Assembly (NCBI GenBank): GCA_963922205.1
Contig: CAWUHX010000093.1
Span: 310,001 to 374,000, forward strand
Length of the DNA stretch: 64,000 nucleotides
DNA from: Romanomermis culicivorax
Taxonomy: Eukaryota; Nematoda; Enoplea; Mermithida; Mermithidae
Direction of reading: 5' to 3'
The notes beneath the pieces were generated by a model that worked only from the letters and a program-made list of their open reading frames with translations, was not told where the DNA came from and made no database searches. The position numbers and the translations under genes were made by a program. Below, in pieces: positions 31,991 through 44,321 of the stretch (its first letter is position 1; each line of letters begins with the position of its first letter).

Positions 31991-34944
31991 ATTTTGGATT
32001 TTCAAGAAATTCTCGGTTTTCCGGTTCAACTAAAAATTCCTGACTTTTACCGGTCGCTATGAACCCTGCTTGATGATTTCACTAATTATTGCTTGACTCA
32101 TGTATTTTTTCGTGCATCCGAATAGGAAGAAAGCAGACACGCGAATAGAGACATTTTGGCGTTTTTTCACTCCTCGTAGTCAGACACAGGATCAATTGAA
32201 GCATACATGTGACGGAGTCCCAAGGTTTGAGGGGGAGTCCAGCGACCAAATTTTAGGGGAGAGCCCGTTAAGAAAAAAAAACCAATTTTTTTTGTCAAGA
32301 AGTGCGAAAAACTGTTCAAAAAATAGTAATTTTTGCCCAATAAACCGTAGAAATGGATTCATGTCGCGAAGCGCCGACAAAATTGACATATTTGACCACT
32401 TTTTGTTCAAAAAGTGACATTTTCCAATATTTTTCCGACCGAAAGTATGGGGTCCCTATGGCTAGCCATATGAGCGTTCCTATAATTCGCCCACCCATCA
32501 ATTGCATGTATGGCCTGAAGACGACCGCTCAACTCTCCTTCTTTATGAGTATTGTTGAGTTCCAAAGACAGTTCCCGCCATTCGGTTGTCTGCCCTTTCC
32601 GAGTGCATTCGGATAAAGCATAGATACTGCAGGCAGCACAATTGCTTTTAAAATCTTCCTTATGTAACAAGATGTGCACATATTATTGGCTATGCCTGAG
32701 TTATTAATACTACAATCAGCACAGAAAAGCCATTGTTTACTGCAAATAAATGTAGCAGCTGTCGATGAAAACTCAATGTTGAGACGATAACTCCCGGATT
32801 CGCAGAAATATTAGAGAAAGTTGGATAATTTAAATATACATGAATAGATAAGCGATAAGTAATAATTAGGCATCGCAATTAGCTTTGGTAACCTAGCTTT
32901 ATGAAATTTTCAATAAACAATCATGAAAGCCGGATAACCAAAGGGAAATGCGACACGTTTCGACTGTTGGAAAAAGATGTAAAACAAATACAATAATATT
33001 ATAAGCGCATGATATTGTAAATAAACAACTGCTGCACCGAAATCTACGTCTATTTATGAATGGAGAAAAAAATTGAAATGGAAACTTTTACGACGTCCAA
33101 AAATAACCGGAATAGAATGGACCCCGTTTATTTCATCACATGGCAAGGCAATGCAAAAATATTTTCTGATAGCGAAAACGGGACAGAAAGATGAGAGAAC
33201 GAACCTTGAAATGATTATATAGCAATGATAGACTTAAATTCCATGTACACTGTAGTAATAGGTCCCCGAGTGTCACCCACCACCCAGGCCGGCGTTCTAC
33301 TCTACCAGGCCTCTGCACAGCGAAAATTCGAATTTGTATAGAACGTTATAGTTTATGTTACAAAACGGCTATAAATAATGTTATTGATATACACTGCGCA
33401 CGGTGGGAATATGCGCTATCATTGTCAGATTACACATTCGGATGTATATACGGTTTGAAACATAATATGGCTGGCGCGGGAAAAATGCGCCAGAAGATTG
33501 TGTGGGCAGTGTATGAAATTTCACCAAGAAAAATTTGCATACACACACACCCAAATTCCAGGCCGTTTTTGGGGGTCGTTCGCGCATTCAAAAAGGCCTA
33601 TAATCGTAATACCTGAGACGAAAAATATCAACTTTTAACGGTTAAATGTCAGCAATTATAATAAATTGCTCGGGTTTTCAAGGAAGCCAGTATTGTACGC
33701 AAGGTGAAAAGTGAATTCCATCCTCTGCACAGTATCCAAAATTGGGAGCATCAACAGTGCATCGAAGATAATCGTGATGCGTTTAATTGCATAGATTTCT
33801 GGAAAAACTAACGTTATTCTGGCAAAACGAAATGTAGAAATAATACAGTGTTCTACCAACAGCGTACCATGTAAAATGTGTAGGGCAGATAAAATGTAGA
33901 GGGGCACAAAAAGGTATTTATAACGGGACAAACCTTTGCGATGGTAGAGATAGATGTACCTACAATTTCTCGCTATCTTTTCCACTATAAACTATGCTGC
34001 TCAGGTAGGCAGAGTATGGAATATAATGCATAGTGTATGTGACGTGTGTTTGAAAAATAAACACTATACACTTCGGAGCCGATCGAAAATCTAATAAATT
34101 TCAGAAATCAAACATAGCATAGAGCGCAAAACTACAGTATAAGTAATTAATTACACAAAGATTTGAGTCATACAAAATGTGGAAATACGCCGTGTTTTAT
34201 TCTACTGCCGAAAAGCAATTTTTAAAGTAAAAATTTGCAAGCAGTAAATGCACAAGTGCTCAAATTTTGCATGTCTTCAAGAATAGCTTATTCAGTTTTG
34301 AGGGCATTACGCGTCGATTCAAGAAAAATTACACCTCTTCAGCAACACTGAAATTTTCTTTGACAACACTCAATATGAATGAATACAACGCGCATGTTTG
34401 ATGTTGATATCATGCACCAAAACCTCTGGATTTCTCAGCCTACTTTACTATTTAAAGAGAATAACTTGTTGAATGAATACTTCTCCCTTATTTTTATCAA
34501 ACTTGAAAATATTCCTGAGTTTAATCTTATTTCTGACAAGAATTTTGAACTTAAATTCTCGTGTAGTTTTGATTTCCTCGTTGTTCATTCAGTGCTCAAC
34601 TGCTCAATAAGTTGACTTGATGAAAAAGTATCAATGTATGTTATCATACCTGCGCATAGTCAGTCAGCCTGAGAAGTGTAAACTGGGATTTTTAAAGAGT
34701 AGCAAATATATAATAATTGATTCTGTCTAAGAAAACCAAGCAGAGATGGCTCGTGCGGCCAAAATCGCTTGGTAGTAACTGGGCTTCAGTCAAAAAAGTG
34801 CAATTAAGGCAACTCTTGGGTTAAAACGACTGGTAACAAAAACCAGGCAGTAAATGCCTACTTGCCCAAAATCCATAGGGTGCAAATGCGCATCCACCAG
34901 GCCTGGTAGAGGTAATACTACTACCATATATACCAATGTACAGG
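31991..34944. other. Non-coding stretch, no supported gene
   Basis: A dispersed repeat lies at 32425-32510 (TTTCCGACCGAAAGTATGG, CCCTATGGCTAGCCATATG, CCCACCCATCAATTGCATG), shared with 35455-35620. A GC-richer patch at 33246-33312 contains GGCCGGCGTTCTACTCTACC. A hydrophobic 109-codon - strand frame at 33985-33656 has no recognisable similarity and no convincing splice context. Confidence 0.35.
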
Positions 34945-35460
34945 TATGGCTGTTGTATATATTGATTTACGTGCAGCTTTCGACAGAGCATCTCATGACA
35001 TCCTCATTCATAAGCTGATGGAGATTGGTATCACAATTGTCTGTTTTAATTGGATTTTTCATTCTTGAACAACCGAATTCAAGTCGGCTATATCGAAGTC
35101 ACTGCCATATGCCCCAGGGTAGTACTCTTGGACATAGCCTATTAGTGATCTACATAAATAATTTGTATAAATTGGATCTCGTTTCTTTTCTCTTTTTGTT
35201 TTTTATTGGTTATTTTTGCAGATGATCTCAAAATTTTTAACCGATCAGTCAATTAAGTTGTTTTGCAATCTAATCTGAACAAAATTGACCTTCAGCACAA
35301 ATAAAATGGCTGTGTATAGCATCCAATAAATGCAAGGTTCTGAATCCTGGTGAGAACTATCCGTGTATAAAATACTATCTTGAAAACGATAATATCAAGT
35401 GCAACGCAAGTTACAGATCTGGGTGTAACAATGGCTAGTACCTTATCCAGTTCTGCTCAT
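34945..35460 (+). pseudogene. LINE reverse-transcriptase fragment, frame-broken
   Basis: Motif A is seen as VVYIDLRAAFDRASHDIL (34950-35005). Then come CHMPQGSTLGHSLLVIYINNL (35105-35170), FADDLKIFNR (35213-35244, the active-site DD) and downstream CKVLNPGE (35328-35350). Order and spacing are those of Jockey/CR1-type RTs. Stops and frame changes between motifs mark it as dead. Confidence 0.75.
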
Positions 35461-37201
35461 TTCGGCATCTTTCCGACCAGAAGTATGTGGGTCCCTCGCT
35501 ATGACTACCGTATGGCTAGCCATAGGATTGGAAAATCATAGGGGTCACCCAATGGCTAGCCTAGCCATATGGTTGACGATTTCTGGGGACTTCCTATAGC
35601 ACCCTCCGCCAATTACATGATCAGGGTTTTTGTACATGACTTATTTGCACATGTACAAATGGCAGCCAATGTTTCATTTGTATAATTTGTGCATAGCGAA
35701 AATAGATATAAATTAAGTAACCTCTGTTCCTCTACTAAAAAATCCTTCATTAATCAAGCTAACGACAGACATACAGTTAAAATTATTAGTTAGAAATTAG
35801 AATATACAAATATTAATACCAAAGAGAACTGAAGTTAAAATTTAGAAAAAAAAGATGTTAGAATTTAGAAATCTCAGCCATAAAAAAGATCTGAGGGAGG
35901 ATTGATGGGTAAAGTTCATAAGTACAACTAGTTCAAAAGTGCAACCAATAGTAATGGTTCAAAAGCGCAACTAGTACTAATAAATTAACATTGAGGAGGG
36001 TCAAAAGCGCAACCCATTATGTTGTGAAGCGTTTTGGCGTTTTTGTAAAGAATGTGTCAATTTCGAGAAAGATCAGCAAGTACAATTGAGAGAGTTCGTG
36101 TTGAGACACCAAGGGAGTGTGGTTACAATGTCAAAAGAAATTGTGAAAGAATTTTCATTGTTGTTGTTTTGTGTGGCAGACGAGCAGTTGAGTTCTAGTG
36201 TGAGAGAGAGTTATTTTCGGTAGATTGAAGCGGCGCCTTTATAATTTGATAAATTGAATATCGAACGTGTGTTCTAGGTTGAGTCAAACTATTTGGAAAA
36301 TAGTTTGAGTATTCTGGTTCAACTCCTAGAAGGGTAAGTTAGAGCAGTCCGAGTTTCAGCTCCAAAAACCTTAAAAGACTTGAGCGAAGTTCCTTGGATA
36401 AATTGACATAGCACTCTCTACGAGCCCGTCAATCTTCTGCATATGATTATCATTGCGTGAAATTTGTCAAACACTCTGAGTGTTCTGTTTACAGCATTCT
36501 GCAAGGTTTTTTTATGTTCCGTATGTTTTGTTTCTTCAAACACACCCGATAAATCGTTTACGTCTATAAATCGACATTCAACAATTATCAAAAGGGCAAA
36601 CATTAACATAAGTCAGACAGTGACAAAAAAAAGTTAGTGAAAAAGTTACGGGATTTTCAAGTCAGAAAAGTGCATTCTGGTGCATTTTAGAAGATCAAAA
36701 CCTCAAAATTTTCCAGTGGATGATTATTGTGATTATTATTTGCTGCTATAGCCCATCTCAGGGGCGTCGTACGCATGTCTACTTTAGTTGCTAGTTTGTT
36801 ATCACTTAGTGTCTCAACTGGTGGTTTAATCAGTTCATCTTTGATATTGTGAATTAGTAATTGACGAAAATGAAGATTCTTTTTTTCAAAATATTTGTCT
36901 GCAGTCTTTAAGAATTGTTAAACTTAGTGAACATAATTTTTTTGCATTCAGCAAATGATTTAAGCACCACAGTTTGGGACATACCCGCGAATGGGGGGGC
37001 ACCCCCTCAAGTTGGCCAACCCTATAGCCACCCTCCCAAACTCTTTTTTGGGGGATATTATCGACTTTTTTCAGCCACCCAACTGGTCGAACCTCTTACA
37101 AGTATGGTTTGGGACAGTGATAGATATTGCTGGTTGGATAATCTGAATTTTGATTGTTTCATTAGGCCAGAAAAATCGAATTTTGAATATTACTGCATCT
37201 G
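35461..37201. other. Non-coding stretch with repeats
   Basis: 35455-35620 is a second copy of the CTATGGCTAGCCAT repeat (see 32425-32510). About 35935-36015 repeats AAAAGCGCAACTAGTA-like words. About 36660-36780 matches part of the hAT-like MITE interior (GGTGCATTTTAGAAGATC). No gene supported. Confidence 0.35.
36980..37106 (-). repeat. Diverged CATACCTGTA-family MITE
   Basis: Runs from ACATACCCGCGAATGGGGGGG to CCAACTGGTCGAACCTCTTACAAGTATGG. Shorter than the 202-bp consensus copy, with an internal deletion. Confidence 0.55.
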
Positions 37202-37464
37202 GTTCACACCCATCTTATAACGTTACACACATGCATAGTGTGTTATCGGAAGGGCATAAACAGGGCGGGGCTTAGGCTTCTAAGGCTCAGGCTTAGGCTT
37301 AGCCTCAGGCATAGCCCTCTCAGCTTAGCTTAGGGCGCATGCCTAAATAATGTCAAAGCCTAAGCTTAAGTCTAAGAATAAGCCTAAGCCTAAGCCCCAC
37401 CCTGTTAATCCCCTTCTAATAACCTAAGCTCAAGTGTGTATAACATTGTAGAATGGGTGTGAAC
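37202..37464. mobile_element. MITE with about 110-bp inverted repeats made partly of TTAGGC
   Basis: Left GTTCACACCCATCTTATAAC and inverted right GTTCACACCCATTCTACAAT continue through ACACAC, GGGGCTTAGGC and further TTAGGC-like hexamers. The whole 263-bp unit is close to a large palindrome. Related ends occur at 23679-24329. Confidence 0.65.
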
Positions 37465-37609
37465 AGACATGCACAGCAAGCATTTTTCAGGGGCAGGGTC
37501 CTTGGACTTTTTATTCAGGGGGTAGGGGGGGGTGGGCGAGCAAAAAACAAAAAATCTGAAAGCTTGTCTTTCAAACAAAATATGCGCAAAAATAATCAAA
37601 AAAAAACTG

Positions 37610-39804
37610 GGCAGTGATTATTCAGTGCCCAGCTTTGAATATCCTTCCGTCTTAATTTTTTTTATTCAGCGCCTGGCGCTGAATAACCAAGCATGTTAAT
37701 TTTTTTTATGCAGTGCCAGGCACTGAATGATATTTTATCATTACGTTGGTTATTCAGCGCCCGGTTCTATTATGTTACAATATACTTCTCGCGTTGCACC
37801 CGTAGAATTTATGTTTCATCAAAATATGAGTTCCACTATCCACAATGCGATGATTCGAAGTACGTACGCATCAGATTTGGTTAAACCCCTCTGAACTGCG
37901 ATCAAACTATGACTGGTCACTTGCAGTCGGTCTGGCTAAGAATGAATTTTGACAGCTTAGAATCGTTTACAGCTTACAATTGTCCCTCTAAAAGTGTCCC
38001 CTTACTCATTTCCTCCAAATTGGCTTACCCATTATGACACTCCCCAAAGTTTTGTGTACCTGTGGCCATTTTTGTCTCATTTCACCAGTGAGTTATTCTT
38101 ACTGGGGTGGTAAATGAATATCCAAATATGAGACTGCAGTAATATCCCATTTCCCCCTATGGGGTGCTCTGCTTAAAGCCTTACAGTAGATGTATTTCAC
38201 TTGAATAATGTGGGGAGAAAAATTTGTTGTGGATTTGAAGCAGAATTACAGAGAATTTTAGTTTGCAGATAATAACAATTTTCTAAGTAACTTTGTCTGT
38301 AAGGGAAGATTTAAAGATCTTCACAAGTCATATTATGCGAAATTTTAGTTTTCCATTCATGAGATTAAAACGCACTTCAACATTCTTCACGTGATAACAA
38401 ATACATTATTACACACTTTTTACATGTTATAAACAAGAATGTGAACACTACTGAAACACTAGAAAATCAACCTTTCTAAAAGTCGTTGATGCAAGCAGAC
38501 ACCACTGAGCATGTGAGAGGTAGGACTCAAACACCGTACTTGTGAATTGTGAAAGTAACCCCAGATCAAAAATTGAGTCAGGGCCAGTCTGATTGGGAAA
38601 CTGGCTAACAGTACAGAGAAAAAAATTATGTTCAACATGATAATTTCATTTTTATTTTGTTCAAAAGTGTCCAGACTGTCCCATAGAAAGAGGTATGAGG
38701 GGGTATTACCCCTACCCGAGGTCCTAAGAATTGATCACTGGGTGGCTAGTTTTGTCAAAACTGGTGCATTTATATTGGACATTTAGCTATACATTGCCAC
38801 TGCAAATTATTAAATTTACTACTATCTGAAAATCTGACCTTGGGAGCTCTTGATAGACTCTCAAATAAGCCCGACAATCAACTTTGATTGTAATTTGTCT
38901 ATTTTCTTCGAAATAAATGCACTACAGCCGGTTTTTTAACCGATTCAGCTTGGCAAAGACAGAGAGAATTTGAGAACCAACCGAATTTCTGTGTGGACTG
39001 ACTAAAGATAGCCCCATATTGTTTTTGCAAGTATATGCGATTGTTATGGTAGCATGCTCTTTCAAGTTAGAGTCATGCGCAGTGTCAGACAATGAGAGAA
39101 GTTCATGCTGGTTGAAGAATCCAGATTTTTGGTTGGGGGCCAGATCTCTGATCTTCGGTTGTCTATCATCAATCCAAAATTAATGTGATTTTTACCATTT
39201 TGCCCATTTCTAGCTGATTCTTTTTTTGTTATCCAGTTGGTTGACCGCAGTGTCTGGCTGATTGAAAACATCAGTACATCGCCCATGCCTAGTCATTTGC
39301 TACATGGTCATTTCAGTTCATTTGACATACACTATTCATTGCTCACACATGAAAATCCACAAAATTAAATTATCAAATTAAGCCTCTTCCTTGAACTTCA
39401 GCCCTGAGAATTATGTTGTTACGTCTTATAATCACTCATGTCAAAGTTTCACGAATATGGAAATCCGAAGGCAACTCCTGGAATACTCCAGGAATCACTG
39501 GCATACCAGTCACTGTTTTTTTTCCTCAAATGGGGTCTTTCGTTCATTAATATCACTGATTAGGACTTTCGTTCACTAATATCGCTGATTAGGTTAGTAT
39601 ATTTTCAGCATATAATGATTTAAGTCTTGATTATTGTAGTTATTGTCGCCGGGCGCTGAATAACTGTGTGTCGTGCCACTGGTTATTCGGCGCCCGGCAC
39701 TGAATAAAAAAAATCATAATGCTTGGTTATGCAGCGCCGGGCGCTGAATAAAAAAAAATAATGAAATACAGTTATGAAGCGCCGGGCGCTGCATAGCCCC
39801 TGCC
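37610..39804. mobile_element. Foldback-like element with palindromic hairpin arrays at both ends
   Basis: 2195 bp flanked by the exact 9-bp duplication AAAAAACTG (37601-37609 and 39805-39813). Outer ends are GGCAGTGATTATTCAGTGCC and, inverted, GGCAGGGGCTATGCAGCGCC. Each terminus holds three to four near-perfect hairpins built on TTATTCAGCGCCNGGCGCTGAATAA-type arms: left about 37620-37775, right about 39640-39798. No transposase frame was recognised inside. A stray MITE-like start (CACTGTTTTTTTTCC) lies near 39511. The 9-bp duplication suggests a Mutator-like mobiliser, but this is inference. Confidence 0.75.
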
Positions 39805-39979
39805 AAAAAACTGTCTTGGGAAAATGTCAGAGGGGTGTTTGACGACTTTTTTGGGTCAGGGGGGTAGCCAGGGTCTCAGGTAAGGGGGTTTACTCCCCTA
39901 CCCCTCTGTGGGCATGTATGGGTGTGAACCAAACGCACTAAGACCCGAACAAACGCCTAAGCGCTGTTGCCTTTTCAGG

Positions 39980-41528
39980 CATACCTGTACTTAGGGGGGT
40001 TGGGGGGGGACCCCCCCAACCAGGGTTGGCAAGGCTTTGGTTTTTTGGTTTTTGGTTTTTTCGGTTTTTTAAAAAAACCAAAAAATTGGAAAATCTCTGG
40101 TTTTTTGGTTTTTTTCCAAAATTATTGGGAAACTGTTTTTTCACATTAGTCGATCTTCTAGGCATGTATTGGTGTCTATCTAAATCAACAAAACAATTAA
40201 TTTAGTCGAATTGACTTCACTACAAAGTAGAAGAAAGTCGTATTTTTATGATTACATTTCGTACTCAAAAGATGTAATATAAATCAATCGATATCCTTCG
40301 TATCCATCTTGCAACCACACATTTAGTACATGAGTCAACTTTGCTATAATTTGCTCACAAAAAAGTAGACACTAAATCTTTCCTGGAATGTACTCCAACC
40401 ATACGGGGTGACATCCATTCATCCATATCATCATCAAAATGTTATAAAACATGACTGAGTTTAATATACTGAATTTATTGTTACGGTAAGCTTTTTAATT
40501 TCGAAATTTCAAAATATAAATGAGACAACAATAATAAAATTTCATACAGATCAGTTGAGCATACTGTAGGTTAACAAAGAGAAGAGATTTTGAGTGTCTA
40601 TTTTTATGTGACTTGACGTCGCTACTAAGTAGAAAAAATTGTGCAAAAAATAAAAATATGTATATTTCTATCATGCAAGCGAGAATAATATATATAATAA
40701 GACCCATTTGCTGTAGTTATAGTTCGCAGACAGGTTTGAAAAGCAAAAATTTGGAAACATCTGAAATGTCTATGTGTGACCTTCAACTGCAGTTTGTAAT
40801 ATTGATAACATATGTAATAATCTATCAATTTAAAACCCTCTTATGGAAAACGCTATACTTAAAAATTGTGTCATTTCAAATTCTCTGTGCATATGTATAT
40901 ATGTGATGCATTTATACAATTCTGTAGTTGATTTCTTTTGAGTTTTGATTACATACATTGTGTATTGTATATTTCTCTTTATTTGTAATTTTTCTTCTTT
41001 TCCTTGAATGTGCCTCTTACATATCGCATGCTCTGTTCCATTTTTACTTTTCTTGTGTTCTTCACTCATGGTTCCTTTGTTATGTGCCCACGAATACTGT
41101 ATTTCTATTGCTAAATAGGGATTTTCTATAGCATAAAATAATGACACCTGATAAGATTAATACTTCTAGCTACCATTTTACTGCTCCCTAACTCGTCTTA
41201 GATGATACAGGGAGCTTCCAGCAGTTTTTTACATAGTTATTTTGATGTACCATACATTCTAAAAAATTAAACCAGAAAAAAACCAATAAAAAACCATAGA
41301 AAAACCAAAAAACCATAAAAAACCACTAAAAACCAAAAAACCAAAAAGTCGAAATTTCAAAAGTTTGGTTTTTGCCAACCCTGCCCCCAACTTGGCCAAC
41401 CCAGTATCCAAAATCATTTACCCCCAACCCCCAGTTGGGAAAAAATTAAAAAAATTTGCCAAAAAGTGTATGTTTTTTGGCCTTTACCACCTCCCCCCCC
41501 CCAACTGGTCGGAGGTCTTACAGGTATA
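39980..41528 (-). repeat. CATACCTGTA MITE split by a hAT element
   Basis: The left piece (39980-40020) begins CATACCTGTACTTAGGGGGG. The right piece (41384-41528) continues CTTGGCCAACCCAGTATCC and ends GGAGGTCTTACAGGTAT. Between them lies the hAT insertion 40021-41383. The right piece also lacks some of the internal A/T block. Confidence 0.7.
40021..41383. mobile_element. Non-autonomous hAT element (1363 bp)
   Basis: Ends CAGGGTTGGCAA and TTGCCAACCCTG, flanked by the exact 8-bp duplication CCCCCAAC (40013-40020 and 41384-41391). Subterminal blocks are dense in GGTTTTTTGG (left) and AAAACCA (right) words. No transposase frame. A related fragment lies at 13910-14220. Confidence 0.85.
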
Positions 41529-41684
41529 TTTTCAGGCGAAAAAAATTTTGGGCTCTTCAGCCAAATTTTGGGGGATTCGAGGTTGGAAAGATGGATTTTA
41601 CTACATTTTAAGAGGATTTTAAAAGTTCTTGTTGGTTGAAAAATCCAAATTTTCGGTTGCTTGCCTTATCAATTCAATTTTAGT

Positions 41685-41886
41685 CATACCTGTAAGACCT
41701 CCGACCAGTTGGGGGGGGGTAGGAAAAAGTCGAAATTTTTCCCAAAAAAGCCAAAAAACATACACTTTTTGGCAAATTTTTTTAATTTTTTCCCAACTGG
41801 GGGGGGGAAATAATTTTGGGTACAGGGTTGGCCGAGTTGGGGGGGGTTCCCCCCCAACCCCCCCCCCCCCCCCAACTACAGGTATG
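41685..41886 (+). mobile_element. CATACCTGTA MITE, complete 202-bp reference copy
   Basis: CATACCTGTA...TACAGGTATG inverted ends flanked by the exact 8-bp duplication ATTTTAGT (41677-41684 and 41887-41894). This places the G-rich repeat family of this window in the hAT class. Body: CCGACCAGTTGGGG, AAAAAGTCGAAATTTTTCCC, GGGTACAGGGTTGGCC, then long G and C runs. Confidence 0.85.
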
Positions 41887-41894
41887 ATTTTAGT

Positions 41895-43416
41895 TGCACG
41901 TTCTTCATATGACTTCACTCGATATAAAGGAAAATTATAGAACTGATTTAAAACTCACACAATTTAACCAGGAAGCAAAACTCATAAATTTATTTCTCAG
42001 CGTTCTACTATATGAGTATTAAAAAAAATATTCTCGTTCTTCGCGTCGACCTCGACATTAACGATAATGCAAATTCAAGAAAAGATAACAATTAATCACA
42101 ACAAAAATATCTGCGACTGAACTTCTCTTTGATCAGCTATTTACATGCATTAGATAATTTGAAAGAACATCTTTTATATGTTTTTTATGATTATCTGACG
42201 GTCTAGAACTCCAAGAATTTAATTTTTCGTGTTCCTCGGTAGATTACCGACTTCAAAAAAATTAACAATCTCGAAAAAGTATAAATGAAGAAGCAGCTCT
42301 GGACATTTTTGCGCAATAAAAAAGGACTACTCGAAAATAGCGAAAAACAATTTAGCCCTTTTCGCCAAATGACGAAAGGGTCTGCGCGAAAAATAGAGAA
42401 CAGTGCGCCCAAGAACCAAAATTAAAATCAAAAAAATTGATACGCTGATTTGCTTTTACAGTAGAGCTTTGTAATATCAGCGATTATCAGTAAAACTTAA
42501 CACCTTTATTAATAAATAGATATAGCGCTTCAAAAAACGATTGTGACGTCACATTACCATATTATTCCCACACACATTTTTGATCTAGTTCTTCAAAATT
42601 ATTGAGGGGACTCAGGTTTTTTGGGACTATGTTCCACATTCAGATTCAGAAAATTTGACTGTAATCTTTCTCATAGACACCGAGTTTTAAATTTTTTTTT
42701 GCGCATAGCATCTTTATGCCATACAAATATGTGACTTATGTTATCAATAATTCTAAACACATCTACAAGTATTTTTTCACTCAGAATGACGTTTTAAAAT
42801 TTTGAAGCAAAGTCATAAAAAAGTGGTCAAAATTCTTTTTCGTCACTCTATTCATTTCATTGTACCAAGTTGACATAAAAACCATACTGAGTTCACGCAT
42901 GTGTGTTTAATTTCCGGAAACTTGTGGTCAACATTAAACCATTTGGTCAAAACAAGCATGCTGCCAGAATGAACCAATGACGAAGTTTTTGTTTTGACCT
43001 GCCATTCTGACCATGCCAAGAGATGATCAGCTCATTGAAAATTGGCGTAAAAAAGCCCACAGGCAGGACACTATTTCTTCACACCCTCTTTCTGCTTCGT
43101 TTTGGGTCCAGTTAAACATAAAGCCGTTTTCTTCATCTTTTGTGATCATGTGCATACGGCAGTTGTAGAACCAAAGTTATTATAATTAAAAAGCTATCGA
43201 TAGTCAAACATCATATAAAGTATCATCTTATTTACCTTTTCTTTATCATTTCTCATAGCTGTGATTACGTCATGGTAATTTGCTTTGATCATCAGGATTG
43301 GTTGTGTCAGGGTTAGGTTGGGGGACCCTGTTGACTTTGGACAGAAATGCGTTGTTTTCTTTGATACAATTTATTTATAACAATCTTACGTACAAAATAA
43401 TCCTATGTGCGAACAT
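41895..43416. other. Non-coding flank of the LTR element
   Basis: No gene supported. 42203-42412 resembles the right end of the hAT-like MITE family with TTCGCC/GGCGAAAA words (42332-42400) and finishes near GAGAACAGTG. The LTR element's 4-bp target duplicate ACAT is at 43413-43416. Confidence 0.4.
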
Positions 43417-44321
43417 TGTAACGACCAGACTTTGTGAAGTACTTTACTTTTAACCAATGGTCGCTACGACGAGCAAAAGGGGCACGGGCGGTACTATATG
43501 GGCGATACGACTAATGATAATCTACGGCTGCTTGAGACGTCGATACGACAATACGAAAACGCGGTCTGGCTTTACAATAACGAATAGGCCTCGGTTCAAG
43601 TTGCTTTCGTACAAATGGCCGCTTGCAAATATAAAAATGGCGGCGAGCGCGGTTTGAAACGACGAATTCAAATATCCAAAACTCTAACCAATAATAACAA
43701 AATCACGCTTTGCTTCTCTTTTTATACAACGTTTTTGGCCACTCCCTGGGCGTCGCGGGAGGTCGTGCTTCTGTCCATCTTCTTCCGCCAATCGTCGCTT
43801 CCTGCTTCGCTTTTTATGCTTACTTAGTTAGGCCTTTCTAATGCTTTCCTGGTACTGTATGCTTTTTGTGCTTCGCTTACTTTCTACGGTGGGCTTGGCC
43901 ACACCTCTGTGCTTCTCTGCATGCTTCCTGTATCGGTTTCTCTGTATACACATGTTTTGTGGGGCCGTCGCTACCGTTACACTTGAGACTACTGTCTGGT
44001 GGGGCTTTTATGTATTTTACTGTGTGCAGGTGTTGTTTACGATTTTTACGGGGGGATTACTGTAGCTGTGGAATATGTAGTTTAGTGTAGGTTCTAGGGG
44101 ACCAGCTGCCATTTGTGCAAATTAATTGGGGCATCCTAATTGGGCTACCGAGGTGTGAACGGATCAAAATAAAGTACTTCACCTAATTTTAGAGGAATGT
44201 TGGGGTGTGAATCCCAGACACCCTTGAGACGATAAAATACGAAAATGAATGATATTTAATAAATGTTTATCACATACACTATGCTATGTATTTACAGTAC
44301 TGCTTTAGCAGGTAGGTTACA
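43417..44321 (-). repeat. 3' LTR of the retroelement
   Basis: 905 bp, TGTAAC...GTTACA at its ends. Matches 51722-52625 along its whole length with scattered substitutions. Many short frames on the + strand occur in both LTRs but are not conserved as protein. Confidence 0.92.

Noticed and set aside
33656..33985. 109-residue hydrophobic protein on the - strand
   Set aside because: No recognisable family, no supported splice or start context, and AT-rich hydrophobic frames of this size arise by chance.
37250..37410. Interstitial telomere scar from a chromosome fusion (TTAGGC-like repeats)
   Set aside because: The hexamers are degenerate, occur in both orientations within one inverted-repeat unit and recur inside other elements; better explained as part of a transposon family.
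43457..44090. Small proteins on the + strand, repeated at 51920-52394
   Set aside because: They lie in the two LTRs and are antisense to the element; similarity is due to the LTR repeat, not protein conservation.
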